This document shows, one piece after another, positions 28,075 to 36,348 of a stretch of 64,000 nucleotides of DNA. Origin of the DNA: Rhodobacter capsulatus (lineage in GTDB: Bacteria > Pseudomonadota > Alphaproteobacteria > Rhodobacterales > Rhodobacteraceae). The notes beneath the pieces are model-generated. The model had not been told where the DNA came from. It made no database searches and saw nothing but the letters and a program-made list of their open reading frames with translations. Positions within the stretch are counted from its first letter, which is position 1, and each line of letters opens with the position of its first letter. The position numbers and the translations under genes were made by a program. The DNA is taken from contig NZ_SWJZ01000050.1 in NCBI RefSeq assembly GCF_005144475.1, positions 38,113 through 102,112 of the forward strand, in the 5' to 3' direction.

Positions 28075-28760
28075 ATGGGGATCGTGATCGATCATCCCAG
28101 ACGATCATCTTCAGCTTGCGGGCCGCGCCGCGAGCGGAACATCGAGCCATGGTTCGCCACGGGTTCAAGACCCATGGCGAGGGATCGCGCCCTCGAACGG
28201 GTCAAGCTGGACCTGGCTCGCGACAGGCGCCACCAGCCCGTCCATGCCCTTGCGGAGCGCGCCTTGGGCGCCATGGATTCAAGCCCGATGGCGCGCGATC
28301 GGCCCGGTGGCGAGGTGGATGCGGTCGCTCGGGGTGTGGTAGCTCATTGCGAGGCCCTCGACCCGACGCAGGATCTCGGCCAGCTGCTCGGTCGGAAAAT
28401 CACCGCGCAGCGATATCTCGGCGTCGCCGATCCTGATCTGACAGGCTGCCGCGTCAGCGGCGCCTTTCGGTCGCGTCGGGCGCACCGGTTCCGAGGGCGT
28501 CCTCACCTCGACGAACTGCGGAGCGTTGCCCTGCGGCCGCCCCGGGGCGGCAGCTCGGGCAGCTTGGCGTGCGCTCCTTTTGCGACCAGCGACTCATTGG
28601 CGCCGGTGTCCTTCGCCACGGTAACGATCTTGCTGCCGGCCTCGATCTTCTTCACCGCCATCGCCTTGAGCGCATCGGGCCAGATCCGACGCCCGTTGGC
28701 GGCGGTGATCACCGGGCAACCCCAGACCGCCCCATCGCCGCCCTCACCCTCGTCCAACAT
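28075..28760 (-). pseudogene. Degenerate IS66-family element (tnpA and tnpB fragments)
   Basis: Read leftward, 28760-28503 encodes the TnpA helix-turn-helix (GRRIWPDALKAMAVKKIEAG, VTVAKDTGANESLVAKG). After a frameshift, 28506-28330 gives the TnpA C-terminus (IRIGDAEISLRGDFPTEQLA). Further on come TnpB-like pieces: PSDRIHLATGP, KGMDGLVAPVASQVQLDPF and, in another frame, KLKMIVWDD. At least three frame changes and the missing transposase gene tnpC show that it is dead. Confidence 0.7.
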
Positions 28761-28918
28761 CTCGACCTCTTTCGACCAGAGAGAGGGAGGTCATCGCAAA
28801 CCCCTTATTCATTGGAACATGGGGTATATGCACCGCTTACGATGAGCGCGCGGCGGGCGTGTTCCGTGATCGGGGCAGATCGGTCGAAGGTTCGGGTATC
28901 GGAGGATGGAGGAGAACC

Positions 28919-28945
28919 GGAAAACAGTCCGGGGGACTGTTTTCC
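28919..28945. repeat. Perfect 12-bp palindrome with 3-nt loop
   Basis: GGAAAACAGTCC-GGG-GGACTGTTTTCC. The arm ends in TTTT, so it could act as a terminator in either direction, or be a trace of an insertion-sequence end. Confidence 0.7.
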
Positions 28946-29450
28946 TGACGACGCTTTCGGTGCGTCGGCGTCGCCGCCGCAAACGCGCCATCGCCACCCG
29001 GGCACCGCTGGTGACCGAGGCTGCAGAAACGGGGGGTGAGGGCAGAGTCTGCGGGGGGGCAATCCCGCGCTCATCGCAGATCGCTTGGCGCGAAACCCAG
29101 TCTGGAACGAAACTGCGCGCTCATATGGGCATGCGAGGCAAAGCCGCAGACGTGTAGGGGGGGACTACCTTCCGGACAGGAGCGAGGACCCCGCGGCGTG
29201 ACAGGGAACACACTGAAAACGTTGATGCATATCGCGTTTCAGGGTGCACCGAGGCGGTGCAGACGATTGCAAGTTGGTGTCGAAAGTGGCGGGAAAAATC
29301 GACATTAGACCAGCAAATCCTGTCGAATGTCGGACGCGAAGGCATCACCAGCGAGCAACAGCTATCACTTTGACAAATAAAGACGTTCGGAAGGTGAAAG
29401 CTGACGTGGCAGCGCCAAGATGCATGATCGGACAGTCGCAGCAATGAGAC

Positions 29451-29571
29451 GAAGTGGGAAATCGGTTCCCACTTCCAAAAAAACGCTGAAAGCGGAACGC
29501 AAGGCGTTGGTTTATAATAATAAAAGACTTCTGAAGATGCATTTGAGGAACCGGTGGCAAGTGGGAACCGT
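29451..29571. promoter_or_regulatory. Repeated AGTGGGAA motifs, candidate transposase-binding sites of the left end
   Basis: A perfect inverted pair GAAGTGGGAA-ATCGG-TTCCCACTTC (29451-29475) and a third direct copy CAAGTGGGAACCG at about 29559-29571, separated by AT-rich DNA. Mu-type left ends carry three transposase sites over roughly 150-200 bp before the repressor gene. The position, about 0.4-0.5 kb before the first leftward gene, is suitable, but binding is inferred. Confidence 0.35.
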
Positions 29572-29697
29572 GTTTTGCTCTGAAAGCCGTCAGGATGAGG
29601 GCTTCCGCGGCAGATCCTGACGATCGTTCATGCCGATTGCGATAGTTATGCCTGAAGGTTACCGTCGTCTGGCATATGTCCAATCAATGGTGCGATC

Positions 29698-30000
29698 ATG
29701 AGATACTTAGCGGGTGCGGCACTCCTGGCGTTGGCGCCGACGCTGGTGCATGGACAGGACGGCAGGGCGCTCTGCACTACTGCCGGAAAAATGGCGAAGA
29801 GCTCTGTAGACGCAACGGTAGAGCAGGCGCTTCAGGTCAACAATCTGAGGATTGCGGTAAGCTTGTGGTTTGACGTTCCGCAGTCGCGAAGAGACGAGCT
29901 GCTGGGATTTGTCGACAAGTTGACCGCCTACCAAAACACTGAAATTGTCCAGACGATTGATGACGCAAAATCGATTTTGTCGATCTGCGAGCAACGTTAG
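29698..30000 (+). CDS. Small exported protein, unknown
   Basis: 100 residues. The N-terminus MRYLAGAALLALAPTLVHGQ is a good Sec signal peptide, and two cysteines in the mature part (ALCTTAG, SICEQ) could pair. The rest is helical. It converges with the repressor-linked gene and overlaps its end by 4 bp. It could be prophage or flank cargo. No family recognised; the Shine-Dalgarno is weak. Confidence 0.5.
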   Translation: MRYLAGAALLALAPTLVHGQDGRALCTTAGKMAKSSVDATVEQALQVNNLRIAVSLWFDVPQSRRDELLGFVDKLTAYQNTEIVQTIDDAKSILSICEQR

Positions 30001-30506
30001 AACGATTGCAATAAAGAACGGGCATTCGGCCAATCTGGGTGCTCGCGCAAGGCCTCACGTCGCGAAAAGGTGCGATAGTAGCACCCGCACCTATCGCACT
30101 TGCAGCCATCCAAAGGGAATGGCAGTAACTCGTCGGCGCCCAACCATCGCCCGAACAGCTTCAGGGCGCCATCGCAAAGCGGATCTGGCCCCAAGCTCTG
30201 GAGCGTGACATGCGTGCGAATGCCATCCGACATTACCTCGCGAATCTGCGCGATGCGATACTCGGACTGCACCCGAAAGATCACATAGCGCGTCAGCACC
30301 CAAAGCATCTGCCCCTCGATGCGATCCAGCGTTGCTGCAGGGATGCGTTTTCCACGTGCTGCCACCTCGACAAGTTCAGCGACTTCCTGCGCCGAAAAAT
30401 CGTGCCTTAACTCGCACTTAGCCAAAGCCTCTCGGACCAAGGGCATGATATCGACGCTTTCGCCGAAGCCAATGATGTCGGCAAAGTAGCTGCTCTGCTC
30501 GCTCAC
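29997..30506 (-). CDS. Repressor-coupled protein with Cys-rich C-terminal motif, unknown
   Basis: 169 residues, starting at a GTG inside the GTGA overlap with the repressor stop, so translation should be coupled and the gene expressed in the lysogen. A helical N-terminal half is followed by the possible zinc-ribbon CKCDRCGCYYRTF near residue 140. No family recognised. The position in Mu-like phages often holds lysogeny or superinfection functions, so immunity or conversion is a reasonable guess and nothing more. Confidence 0.7.
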   Translation of the reverse strand: MSEQSSYFADIIGFGESVDIMPLVREALAKCELRHDFSAQEVAELVEVAARGKRIPAATLDRIEGQMLWVLTRYVIFRVQSEYRIAQIREVMSDGIRTHVTLQSLGPDPLCDGALKLFGRWLGADELLPFPLDGCKCDRCGCYYRTFSRREALREHPDWPNARSLLQSF

Positions 30507-31219
30507 GGTGTCCTCCCAAAGTACACAACCCGGCCGACGACGCGCAGTTGATCGACGGATTCGGCGCCGAAGGTCTCGACCGGATAGCCCTCGTCGGCAT
30601 TGTCCGAGACGAGTTCGAGGCGCCCGTCGAGGCGCCAGCGGGCGCGTTTGACCAGGAGCCGGTCTGAGACGTTGAAGACGTAGATGCAGCCGTGTTCGAC
30701 CTCGCGCTGGCTGTGATCGACGACGAGGAGCGCGCCGTCCGGGATCGTCGGCTTCATCGAGGTTCCGCGCGCCCAGATGACCGAGCAGTGATCCGGCCTT
30801 GCGCCCTGGTTTGCAAGGAAGCGGCGGGTAAATGCCACGACGCCGTCGGCCTGTTCTGAGGCGGGCACCATGCCCGGCCCGGCCGAGGCATGCACATCGT
30901 TGTAAACGGGCAATCTGACGAAATCCGGTTGGTTGAAGTCCATGATCGGCGCCGGGAGCCCTTGGGCGCTCCCGGCTGAAGACTGAAACATGTCTCCATC
31001 ACCGGTGATGAGCCAATCCAAGTTAACAGCGAAATCCTGTTTATAGCGAGCAAGGAACTGCATGTCAGGGGAGGAGTCTCCCCTCTCGTAGCCCCCCAAT
31101 GTCTCCGGGTTCATCCCAAGAACACCTGCGAAAGCTTTCCTGCTTTCGTGCCCTAACGCCTCACGGACCGCCGTAAGCCTCTGGGAAAACTCTGTTTTTG
31201 ATACTGGTTTTCTACCCAT
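30503..31219 (-). CDS. Prophage repressor, LexA/CI-like (XRE HTH + S24 peptidase)
   Basis: 238 residues. The N-terminal helix-turn-helix (RKAFAGVLGMNPETLGGYERG, cut short here by design: RKAFAGVLGMNPETL) recognises the operator just upstream. The C-terminal S24 domain shows the catalytic Ser in GTSMKP (S154), the Lys in RLLVKRA (K191) and an Ala-Gly cleavage site (A113-G114, HASAGPG). It should keep the lytic genes off and be inactivated by RecA-stimulated self-cleavage after DNA damage. That differs from phage Mu, whose repressor lacks this domain. Confidence 0.92.
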   Translation of the reverse strand: MGRKPVSKTEFSQRLTAVREALGHESRKAFAGVLGMNPETLGGYERGDSSPDMQFLARYKQDFAVNLDWLITGDGDMFQSSAGSAQGLPAPIMDFNQPDFVRLPVYNDVHASAGPGMVPASEQADGVVAFTRRFLANQGARPDHCSVIWARGTSMKPTIPDGALLVVDHSQREVEHGCIYVFNVSDRLLVKRARWRLDGRLELVSDNADEGYPVETFGAESVDQLRVVGRVVYFGRTP

Positions 31220-31226
31220 CTATAAG
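31198..31226 (+). promoter_or_regulatory. Rightward early promoter
   Basis: TTGATA (31198-31203), a 17-nt spacer and TATAAG (31221-31226) form a near-consensus sigma-70 promoter on the plus strand. It lies over the first codons of the repressor and points at the early operon. The predicted start, about 31233, coincides with the left edge of the palindromic operator. Confidence 0.75.
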
Positions 31227-31232
31227 TTCACT

Positions 31233-31255
31233 TTCTCTGTTTACTAAACAGAGAA
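31233..31255. promoter_or_regulatory. Palindromic repressor operator
   Basis: A perfect 23-bp palindrome TTCTCTGTTTA-C-TAAACAGAGAA in the gap between the divergent repressor and the early operon. Binding here would block the rightward promoter and could tune the repressor's own expression. Confidence 0.8.
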
Positions 31256-31363
31256 GCGCTGTTATCCCTTACCTGTGTCGGCGGCGTGGGCCGCAGACGA
31301 TTGCAACGAACGAAACCGAAAAAAGCCGATGCGCCAACATCGACTTTCCCCAGGAGGTCCCAG

Positions 31364-31657
31364 ATGAGCAAAATCTGGACGAAAGCCCAGATCAAGTGCG
31401 CCCTTGAGGAGAAAGGCATGACCCTGACGGGCCTTGCCATCCTCAACGACATGAACCCGAGCCAGATGCGGTCCGTTTGGAGCCGCCCCGTCCGCCCCGC
31501 CGAGAAGGTCCTCGCCGAATTTCTTGGCGTGGCGCCCGCGGAGCTTTTCCCGACTCGTTATCCCATGCGGAAATCCTCGCTTCTTTCTGCCGAGAATGAA
31601 GCCCTGATCGCAAGGAAAAAAGCGGGTCTCGATCCTGACAAGGGAGTCGCAGCATGA
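31364..31657 (+). CDS. Ner-like DNA-binding regulator
   Basis: 97 residues. The N-terminal half (WTKAQIKCALEEKGMTLTGLA followed by LNDMNPSQMRSVWSRPVRPA) matches the Ner/Nlp type helix-turn-helix that in Mu turns down early and repressor transcription. ATG 31364 has AGGAGGT 7 nt upstream; in-frame codons before it are ignored. It is the first gene of the early operon and overlaps the next by ATGA. Confidence 0.82.
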   Translation: MSKIWTKAQIKCALEEKGMTLTGLAILNDMNPSQMRSVWSRPVRPAEKVLAEFLGVAPAELFPTRYPMRKSSLLSAENEALIARKKAGLDPDKGVAA

Positions 31658-31971
31658 GCCCGACTTCGTCCAAACTCATGCCCGTTCTTGACGGGTCCGC
31701 GGCCGGTTTTCGGCGTGCGGCCGGTGATCTTGGCGAGGCGATCGCCGTTCTGTCTGGCGGTTTGCCGCCCGATCAGTGGACGCGGTCGCGCCTTGCCCAG
31801 GCGCTGCGCGAGATCCAGTCGTTCCTGGTGGCGGAAGCGCATGCGCAGGATGGCCGCGCGGCGATCAGTGAAGATGTGCTGCTGCGGGCGGCGGTGGCGT
31901 CGATGATGACGCATCCGGTGAGCGTGGCGATGCCGGTGGCGCTGGTGACGGAGGCCGGTCATGGGCGGTGA
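31654..31971 (+). CDS. Early phage protein, unknown
   Basis: 105 residues, helical and Ala-rich, no recognised domain. The start lies in the ATGA overlap with the Ner-like gene, so the gene is translationally coupled. Its last codons overlap the next small gene by 11 bp. Confidence 0.7.
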   Translation: MSPTSSKLMPVLDGSAAGFRRAAGDLGEAIAVLSGGLPPDQWTRSRLAQALREIQSFLVAEAHAQDGRAAISEDVLLRAAVASMMTHPVSVAMPVALVTEAGHGR

Positions 31972-32095
31972 GGATCGCTTCGGGCTTGTCGAGATGATCG
32001 AGGATGTGATCGGCGCGGCCTCGATCCTTCTGATGATCTGGGCCGGGTGCTTTCTGGCCGGGGGGCTCGGCGGCATCGCCGGGGTGGCGCCGTGA
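31961..32095 (+). CDS. Very small membrane protein, early region
   Basis: 44 residues with one TM helix (ASILLMIWAGCFLAGGLGGIA). It starts at ATG 31961 inside the previous gene and shares the A of its TGA with the next ATG (TGATG). Tight overlap on both sides and codon use support it. Confidence 0.6.
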   Translation: MGGEDRFGLVEMIEDVIGAASILLMIWAGCFLAGGLGGIAGVAP

Positions 32096-32220
32096 TGTCG
32101 CGCCGCAAGCGTCTGGATGACATCCTGCAGCTGCTGACGGTGCTGATCGTCATCGTGGCCCTGCCGATCGGAACGGCGCTGTGGGGGTTGGGCATCTATG
32201 CGGTGGTGGTGCAGCAATGA
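32095..32220 (+). CDS. Very small membrane protein, early region
   Basis: 41 residues: a basic N-terminus MSRRKRLDD, then one TM helix (LLTVLIVIVALPIGTALWGL). Coupled to both neighbours by TGATG and ATGA junctions. Function unknown. Confidence 0.6.
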   Translation: MSRRKRLDDILQLLTVLIVIVALPIGTALWGLGIYAVVVQQ

Positions 32221-32507
32221 CCCAGCATCGCCCGCATATCGTGACCACCTCGGCTGGGTTTTCTGTCGCCGGTGTCGGAGGCAAGGCCCCGAAGTTTGAC
32301 AGCCGGAAGGAGGCCGAGGCTTGGCTTGAGGGTCACTTCGAGACCATCCCCGAAAAGAAACGGCCGCAAAGCCGTGCCTGCATGTGTTGCGGCAAGGAAT
32401 TCCTGTCGCTGGGGTTCCACAATCGGCTGTGCGACCGGTGCCGCGGGGCTGGCGGCGCGCTGAGCGACGAGGTGCGCCCGCAGCTGCCGAAAGGCCGGGG
32501 GCGGTGA
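32217..32507 (+). CDS. Small zinc-ribbon-like early protein
   Basis: 96 residues starting at the ATGA overlap. The C-terminal half holds two CxxC pairs, CMCCGKEF and LCDRCR, 15-20 residues apart, a likely zinc ribbon. The middle (FDSRKEAEAWLEGHF) is a short amphipathic domain. Function unknown. Confidence 0.65.
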   Translation: MTQHRPHIVTTSAGFSVAGVGGKAPKFDSRKEAEAWLEGHFETIPEKKRPQSRACMCCGKEFLSLGFHNRLCDRCRGAGGALSDEVRPQLPKGRGR

Positions 32508-32710
32508 TGGTGGGGATCGTGGCTGCCCCCGTGGCGATGAATGCCCATGATGTCGCCGATCTGGTGGCGATGCATCTTCGGCTCATCAGCGCCGTCGATG
32601 CGATCGCCGCCGAGGCGGCGGCCAAGCCGGAAACCAAAGACATCGGCCTGCAGCTGCAGCTGGCTGCAGGCATGGCACGCACGAAGCGGCGCGCAGCCGC
32701 CGTGTGCTGA
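32507..32710 (+). CDS. Small early protein, unknown
   Basis: 67 residues starting at the TGATG junction with the preceding gene. Helical, no recognised domain. A longer in-frame reading upstream overlaps the previous gene and is not used. Confidence 0.55.
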   Translation: MVGIVAAPVAMNAHDVADLVAMHLRLISAVDAIAAEAAAKPETKDIGLQLQLAAGMARTKRRAAAVC

Positions 32711-32719
32711 GAAACTCAG

Positions 32720-33553
32720 ATGGATACAGGCATGACGACCGGAAATTACTTCGAGATCCCGCTGGATCGCATTGATGTTCCCGAAGATCGGGCGCGCAAC
32801 TTTGACCCAATGGCTGCAAGTGCTCTGGCGGCCATCCTCAAAGTTCAAGGGATCATGCACCCGATCCGGGTTCGAGCGGATGGTGATCGGTTCCGCCTCG
32901 TCGCCGGGTTGCACAGGCTGCGTGCCTTCGAGATCAACGGTATGGCTGAGATCCCGGGCACCATCTCGAACGCGCGCACTGATGAAGAGGCGCGGCTCGA
33001 GGAGGTTATGGAGAACCTCGGCCGCAACGAGCTGACGGCGCTGGATCGCGCGCAGCACCTTTACGAGCTGAAGGTGGTCTGGGACCGGATGCACCCTGAC
33101 TTCGCAAATGGCGGTGGGAAAACTTTTCCCACCGGTGATGAGAAGGCACAAATCTTCGGATTTGCGACGGAAGTGGCCGAAAAAATCGGCATGTCGAAGC
33201 GCTCGATCAACATCGCCGTCAAGATCTGGACCGGGCTGACGCCGGACAGCCGCCGCCGTCTGGTGGGCACCAAGGCCGCCTCGAACCAGTCGGAAATCAA
33301 GGCGCTGTCCGAGCAAAGCCCGGTCCGGCAGGAGCGGATCATGGACATGCTGCTGAGCGATCCGCCGATTGCGGCGAGCGTGGCCGATGCGCTGATGCTG
33401 ATCGAGGCCGGGGTGCGGCCGAGTGAGGTCGAGAAGCGCTATCAGGCGGTGCATCGCGCGATTGAGGCGCTGGATGATCACACGCTTGATCGGGTGGTTC
33501 TGGCCCATGAGGAGCGCATGATCGCCTCGCTGCGGCGTCAGGGGAAGATCTGA
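32720..33553 (+). CDS. ParB/Spo0J-like nuclease-domain protein
   Basis: 277 residues. The N-terminal ParB fold is clear: IPLDRIDVPEDRAR, then GIMHPIRVR and the Arg-rich box LVAGLHRLRAF, where ParB proteins bind CTP or cut DNA. A helix-turn-helix follows (ATEVAEKIGMSKRSINIAV). ParB-like genes just before the transposase are usual in B3/RcapMu-type phages. The phage is not a plasmid, so a role in transposition targeting or replication is more likely than partitioning. Start ATG 32720; ATG 32732 is also possible. Confidence 0.85.
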   Translation: MDTGMTTGNYFEIPLDRIDVPEDRARNFDPMAASALAAILKVQGIMHPIRVRADGDRFRLVAGLHRLRAFEINGMAEIPGTISNARTDEEARLEEVMENLGRNELTALDRAQHLYELKVVWDRMHPDFANGGGKTFPTGDEKAQIFGFATEVAEKIGMSKRSINIAVKIWTGLTPDSRRRLVGTKAASNQSEIKALSEQSPVRQERIMDMLLSDPPIAASVADALMLIEAGVRPSEVEKRYQAVHRAIEALDDHTLDRVVLAHEERMIASLRRQGKI

Positions 33554-33554
33554 C

Positions 33555-34022
33555 ATGCCCCCCCGTCACCGTGATCCTTTGACAAAAGACCTGTTCGCCT
33601 GGGAGCCGCCGCAAATATCGGTTGGCTACAGCGCCGAGGTCACGGGGCGCGGGCCGCTCGACAGCCGGATTTCCCGGCTGATCGGGCAGGCGCTGCGGGA
33701 TGCGCGGGACGATGGGCTGACCCGCGCGAAGGTGGCGGCGCGGATGAGCGAGTATCTGCACCGCCCGGTATCCGAGTCGATACTGAACAAATGGACCTCG
33801 GAGGGGTCCGAGGACCACCGCATTCCGATGGATGCATTTATCGCGCTGGTCGAAGCGACCGGGGCCAAGGCGCTGCTTGGCTTCGCGCCAGGAGAGTTCG
33901 GGCTGACGGTGATCGAGTCGGAATACGCCGAGATGATCAAGCTGCACCTGATCCGCGAGAAGCGGCAGGAGCTGGATGCGCAGGAGCAGGCCATCATGGC
34001 GAAGTGGAAGGTCCGGAGATGA
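33555..34022 (+). CDS. Early phage DNA-binding-like protein, unknown
   Basis: 155 residues. The region LTRAKVAARMSEYL and VSESILNKWTSE resembles a helix-turn-helix of regulators found next to transposase genes in B3-type phages. Its stop overlaps the transposase start (ATGA), so the two proteins are made together. Function not established. Confidence 0.7.
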   Translation: MPPRHRDPLTKDLFAWEPPQISVGYSAEVTGRGPLDSRISRLIGQALRDARDDGLTRAKVAARMSEYLHRPVSESILNKWTSEGSEDHRIPMDAFIALVEATGAKALLGFAPGEFGLTVIESEYAEMIKLHLIREKRQELDAQEQAIMAKWKVRR

Positions 34023-36316
34023 AAGACCTTGTGACGACTTCCGCACCTCAGACCTTCTTCACCGCGCGCGAGCTGGCGGAGATCGCCAAAAATAGGGGGC
34101 TGACGTGCTTCCCGCAAACGAAGCGTGGCGTTTGCGACTATGTTTCGCGCGTCGGCTGGGATGCCCTTGGTTCAAAGCTTGCCCGGAAGCGCATCGGCAA
34201 GGTGGGCGGCGGGATGGAATATCACATCAGCCTGATGCCGGAGCCGCTGCGGCTGGCCTATGAGGGCAGTCTGATCACTGCTGGCCTCAAAGCCCGTCTG
34301 GAAGCCGAGCACTCGGCGGATGATCGTCGTATCGCAGCCCTGAAGGTCAGCACGCTGCCCGCCCGCGCCCGTAAGGTGATGGAAGCCCGTGCCGAGATCC
34401 TGAAAGCGATCGAGGGCTATGCGATTTCGCAGGGGATGAGCCGCGCCTGGGGCGTGGCGCAGTTTCTGGATGCGCAGGCCGCGATGGTTGCGCGTCAGGA
34501 AATCGAGGCGCGGCGGGATTGCGGGGAAATCCTGACAGATCGCGAGATCGCCAGCCTGGCGCGTCCGCTGCTGCTGAAGACCGGGTTCATGATCGACCCG
34601 GAGCGGATCGTGGTGGCGAATGACCGCCGCGGCAAGCCTTCGGTCGGGCGCAGCGCGATCTATGACTGGTTCAAGACCCGCGACGAAAAGGGCGTCGTGG
34701 CGTTGGCCCCCGCGGCGACGAAAGAGGAAATGCCGATCCCGCCCGCCTTCGCCGACTTCCTGCGGCATTATGCGAAGCCGACCAAGCCCTCGATCGCCGA
34801 TGCTTATGGCGAATATCTCAAGGAAGCCGCGGCGAAGGACGGTGTGCAGCTGATGACGCTGACGCAGTCGCAGGTGGAATACATCCTGAGGGTGCGGATG
34901 AACAACATCGAGAAGCACGTCGGACGCGAAGGCATGCTGACGCTGCGCTCGCGCCTGCCCTATGTCACGCGGACCACCGACGACATGTGGCCGACAACCG
35001 TTTACACCGCCGACGGCAAGACTTTCGACGCCGAGATCGAAGACCCGGTCAGCCATAACGCGATCCGACCGGAAATCACCACCGTCATGGATCTCGTGAC
35101 GCGCAAGGTTGTCGGCATCTCGCTTGGCCGGTCGGAAAACCAGAAGTCCGTGGCCGAGGCGCTGCGGCGGTCCTGCGTCTCGCACGGGATCTGCGCGATC
35201 TTCTACGTGGACCGCGGCCCCGGCTATCGCAACGAGGCGATGGATGCCGATGTGTCAGGCCTGATGGGGCGGCTTGGCATCACCAAGGCCCATGCCGCGC
35301 CCTATGGGTCACAGGCCAAGGGTCGCATCGAGCGCATTCAGCACACGATCTGGGACCGGCTTGCGAAGCGCCTGCCGACCTACATCGGCACCGACATGGA
35401 CAAGGAGGCGGGCGACAAGATCCACAAGCTGACCCGTCGCGAGATCCGCGAATACGGCCGGTCGCGCAATCTGCCCACCTGGGCGGAATTCGTGAAGCTG
35501 TGCGAAGACATGGTCGCCGAATACAACGCCAAAGAGCATACCAGCCTGCCGCAGATCCGCGACCCGGAGACGGGCAAGATGCGCCACATGTCGCCCGACG
35601 AGTGCTGGGAGGCCCATGTGGTGCGCGGCTTCGAGCCGGTGACGGTCGATCCGGCCGAGGCTGACGATCTGTTCCGTCCCTACGAGATCCGCACCACCCG
35701 GCGCGGCGAGGTGCTCTGGAACAAAAACAACTATTTCGACCATGCGCTTGCCCCCTATCACGAGACGAAAGTGATGGTCGGTTACGACTATCATCAAGCG
35801 GATCGGGTCTGGGTGCGCGAGTTCGACAAGGAAACCGGGCAGCCCGGAAAGCTGATCTGCGTCGCCCGGTTCATGGCGAATGCCGAGCGCTATTTCCCGG
35901 TCAGCTATGAGCAGCAGGCCATCGAAAACCGCGCCAAGGGTCAGCTGAAGCGGCTGGAACGCAAGGTCGCGGCCGTTGAAGCCGAGCGCGCGGGGCAGCA
36001 GCTGGTCGATCTGCGGGCTCAGAACATCCCTGCAGGAATGTTCGATGCACCGGCGGCCGAGATGGTGACGATCGCCGCGCCGAGCACCGTCAGCATTGCG
36101 CCCGCCGAAGCGGCATCTGCACCGGCTGCGAAGCGTCTGACCTTCGCCTCTGACGAGGCGCTCGCCGCCTGGGCGCTGGAGCATCCGGAAGAACTGAAAC
36201 CTAACCAGATCGCCGTTTTGCGGGGCTGCCTTAACAGCTCGACCGCGCGGGAGCTGTTTCGAATGTCAGGCATCGACTTGGAGGCGCTGCGAAACCTCCT
36301 CCGCGCCGTTGCCTGA
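34019..36316 (+). CDS. Mu A-type DDE transposase
   Basis: 765 residues. An N-terminal DNA-binding module (FTARELAEIAKNRGL) is followed by a catalytic core with Asp332 (VYTADGKTFD), Asp398 (YVDRGPGYR), 66 residues apart as in Mu, and Glu438 (AKGRIERIQH). Next comes a beta-barrel region and a C-terminal helical tail for MuB contact. It cuts and joins prophage ends during integration and replicative transposition. ATG 34019 sits in the ATGA overlap; the longer open frame upstream overlaps the previous gene and is rejected. Confidence 0.95.
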   Translation: MKDLVTTSAPQTFFTARELAEIAKNRGLTCFPQTKRGVCDYVSRVGWDALGSKLARKRIGKVGGGMEYHISLMPEPLRLAYEGSLITAGLKARLEAEHSADDRRIAALKVSTLPARARKVMEARAEILKAIEGYAISQGMSRAWGVAQFLDAQAAMVARQEIEARRDCGEILTDREIASLARPLLLKTGFMIDPERIVVANDRRGKPSVGRSAIYDWFKTRDEKGVVALAPAATKEEMPIPPAFADFLRHYAKPTKPSIADAYGEYLKEAAAKDGVQLMTLTQSQVEYILRVRMNNIEKHVGREGMLTLRSRLPYVTRTTDDMWPTTVYTADGKTFDAEIEDPVSHNAIRPEITTVMDLVTRKVVGISLGRSENQKSVAEALRRSCVSHGICAIFYVDRGPGYRNEAMDADVSGLMGRLGITKAHAAPYGSQAKGRIERIQHTIWDRLAKRLPTYIGTDMDKEAGDKIHKLTRREIREYGRSRNLPTWAEFVKLCEDMVAEYNAKEHTSLPQIRDPETGKMRHMSPDECWEAHVVRGFEPVTVDPAEADDLFRPYEIRTTRRGEVLWNKNNYFDHALAPYHETKVMVGYDYHQADRVWVREFDKETGQPGKLICVARFMANAERYFPVSYEQQAIENRAKGQLKRLERKVAAVEAERAGQQLVDLRAQNIPAGMFDAPAAEMVTIAAPSTVSIAPAEAASAPAAKRLTFASDEALAAWALEHPEELKPNQIAVLRGCLNSSTARELFRMSGIDLEALRNLLRAVA

Positions 36317-36348
36317 CGAACTTCACTGGGAAGATGAGGGAGCATAAC

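Larger units (their letters stand above)
28761..29697. other. Long gene-free stretch at the left flank of the prophage
   Basis: About 940 bp without a convincing gene. The first half is GC-rich and holds the palindrome at 28919-28945. From about 29.3 kb base composition drops clearly (A-tracts, TTTATAATAATAAAAG at about 29511) and AGTGGGAA motifs recur. I place the left end of the prophage somewhere in this stretch, but no terminal TG dinucleotide or target duplication can be confirmed without the right end. Confidence 0.5.

Noticed and set aside
29244..29683. Short open frames on both strands at the prophage flank
   Set aside because: No ribosome-binding sites, atypical composition, and they overlap the motif-rich non-coding stretch.
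33791..34018. Upstream extension of the transposase frame
   Set aside because: It overlaps the preceding gene in another frame; ATG 34019 in the ATGA overlap gives the normal N-terminus.
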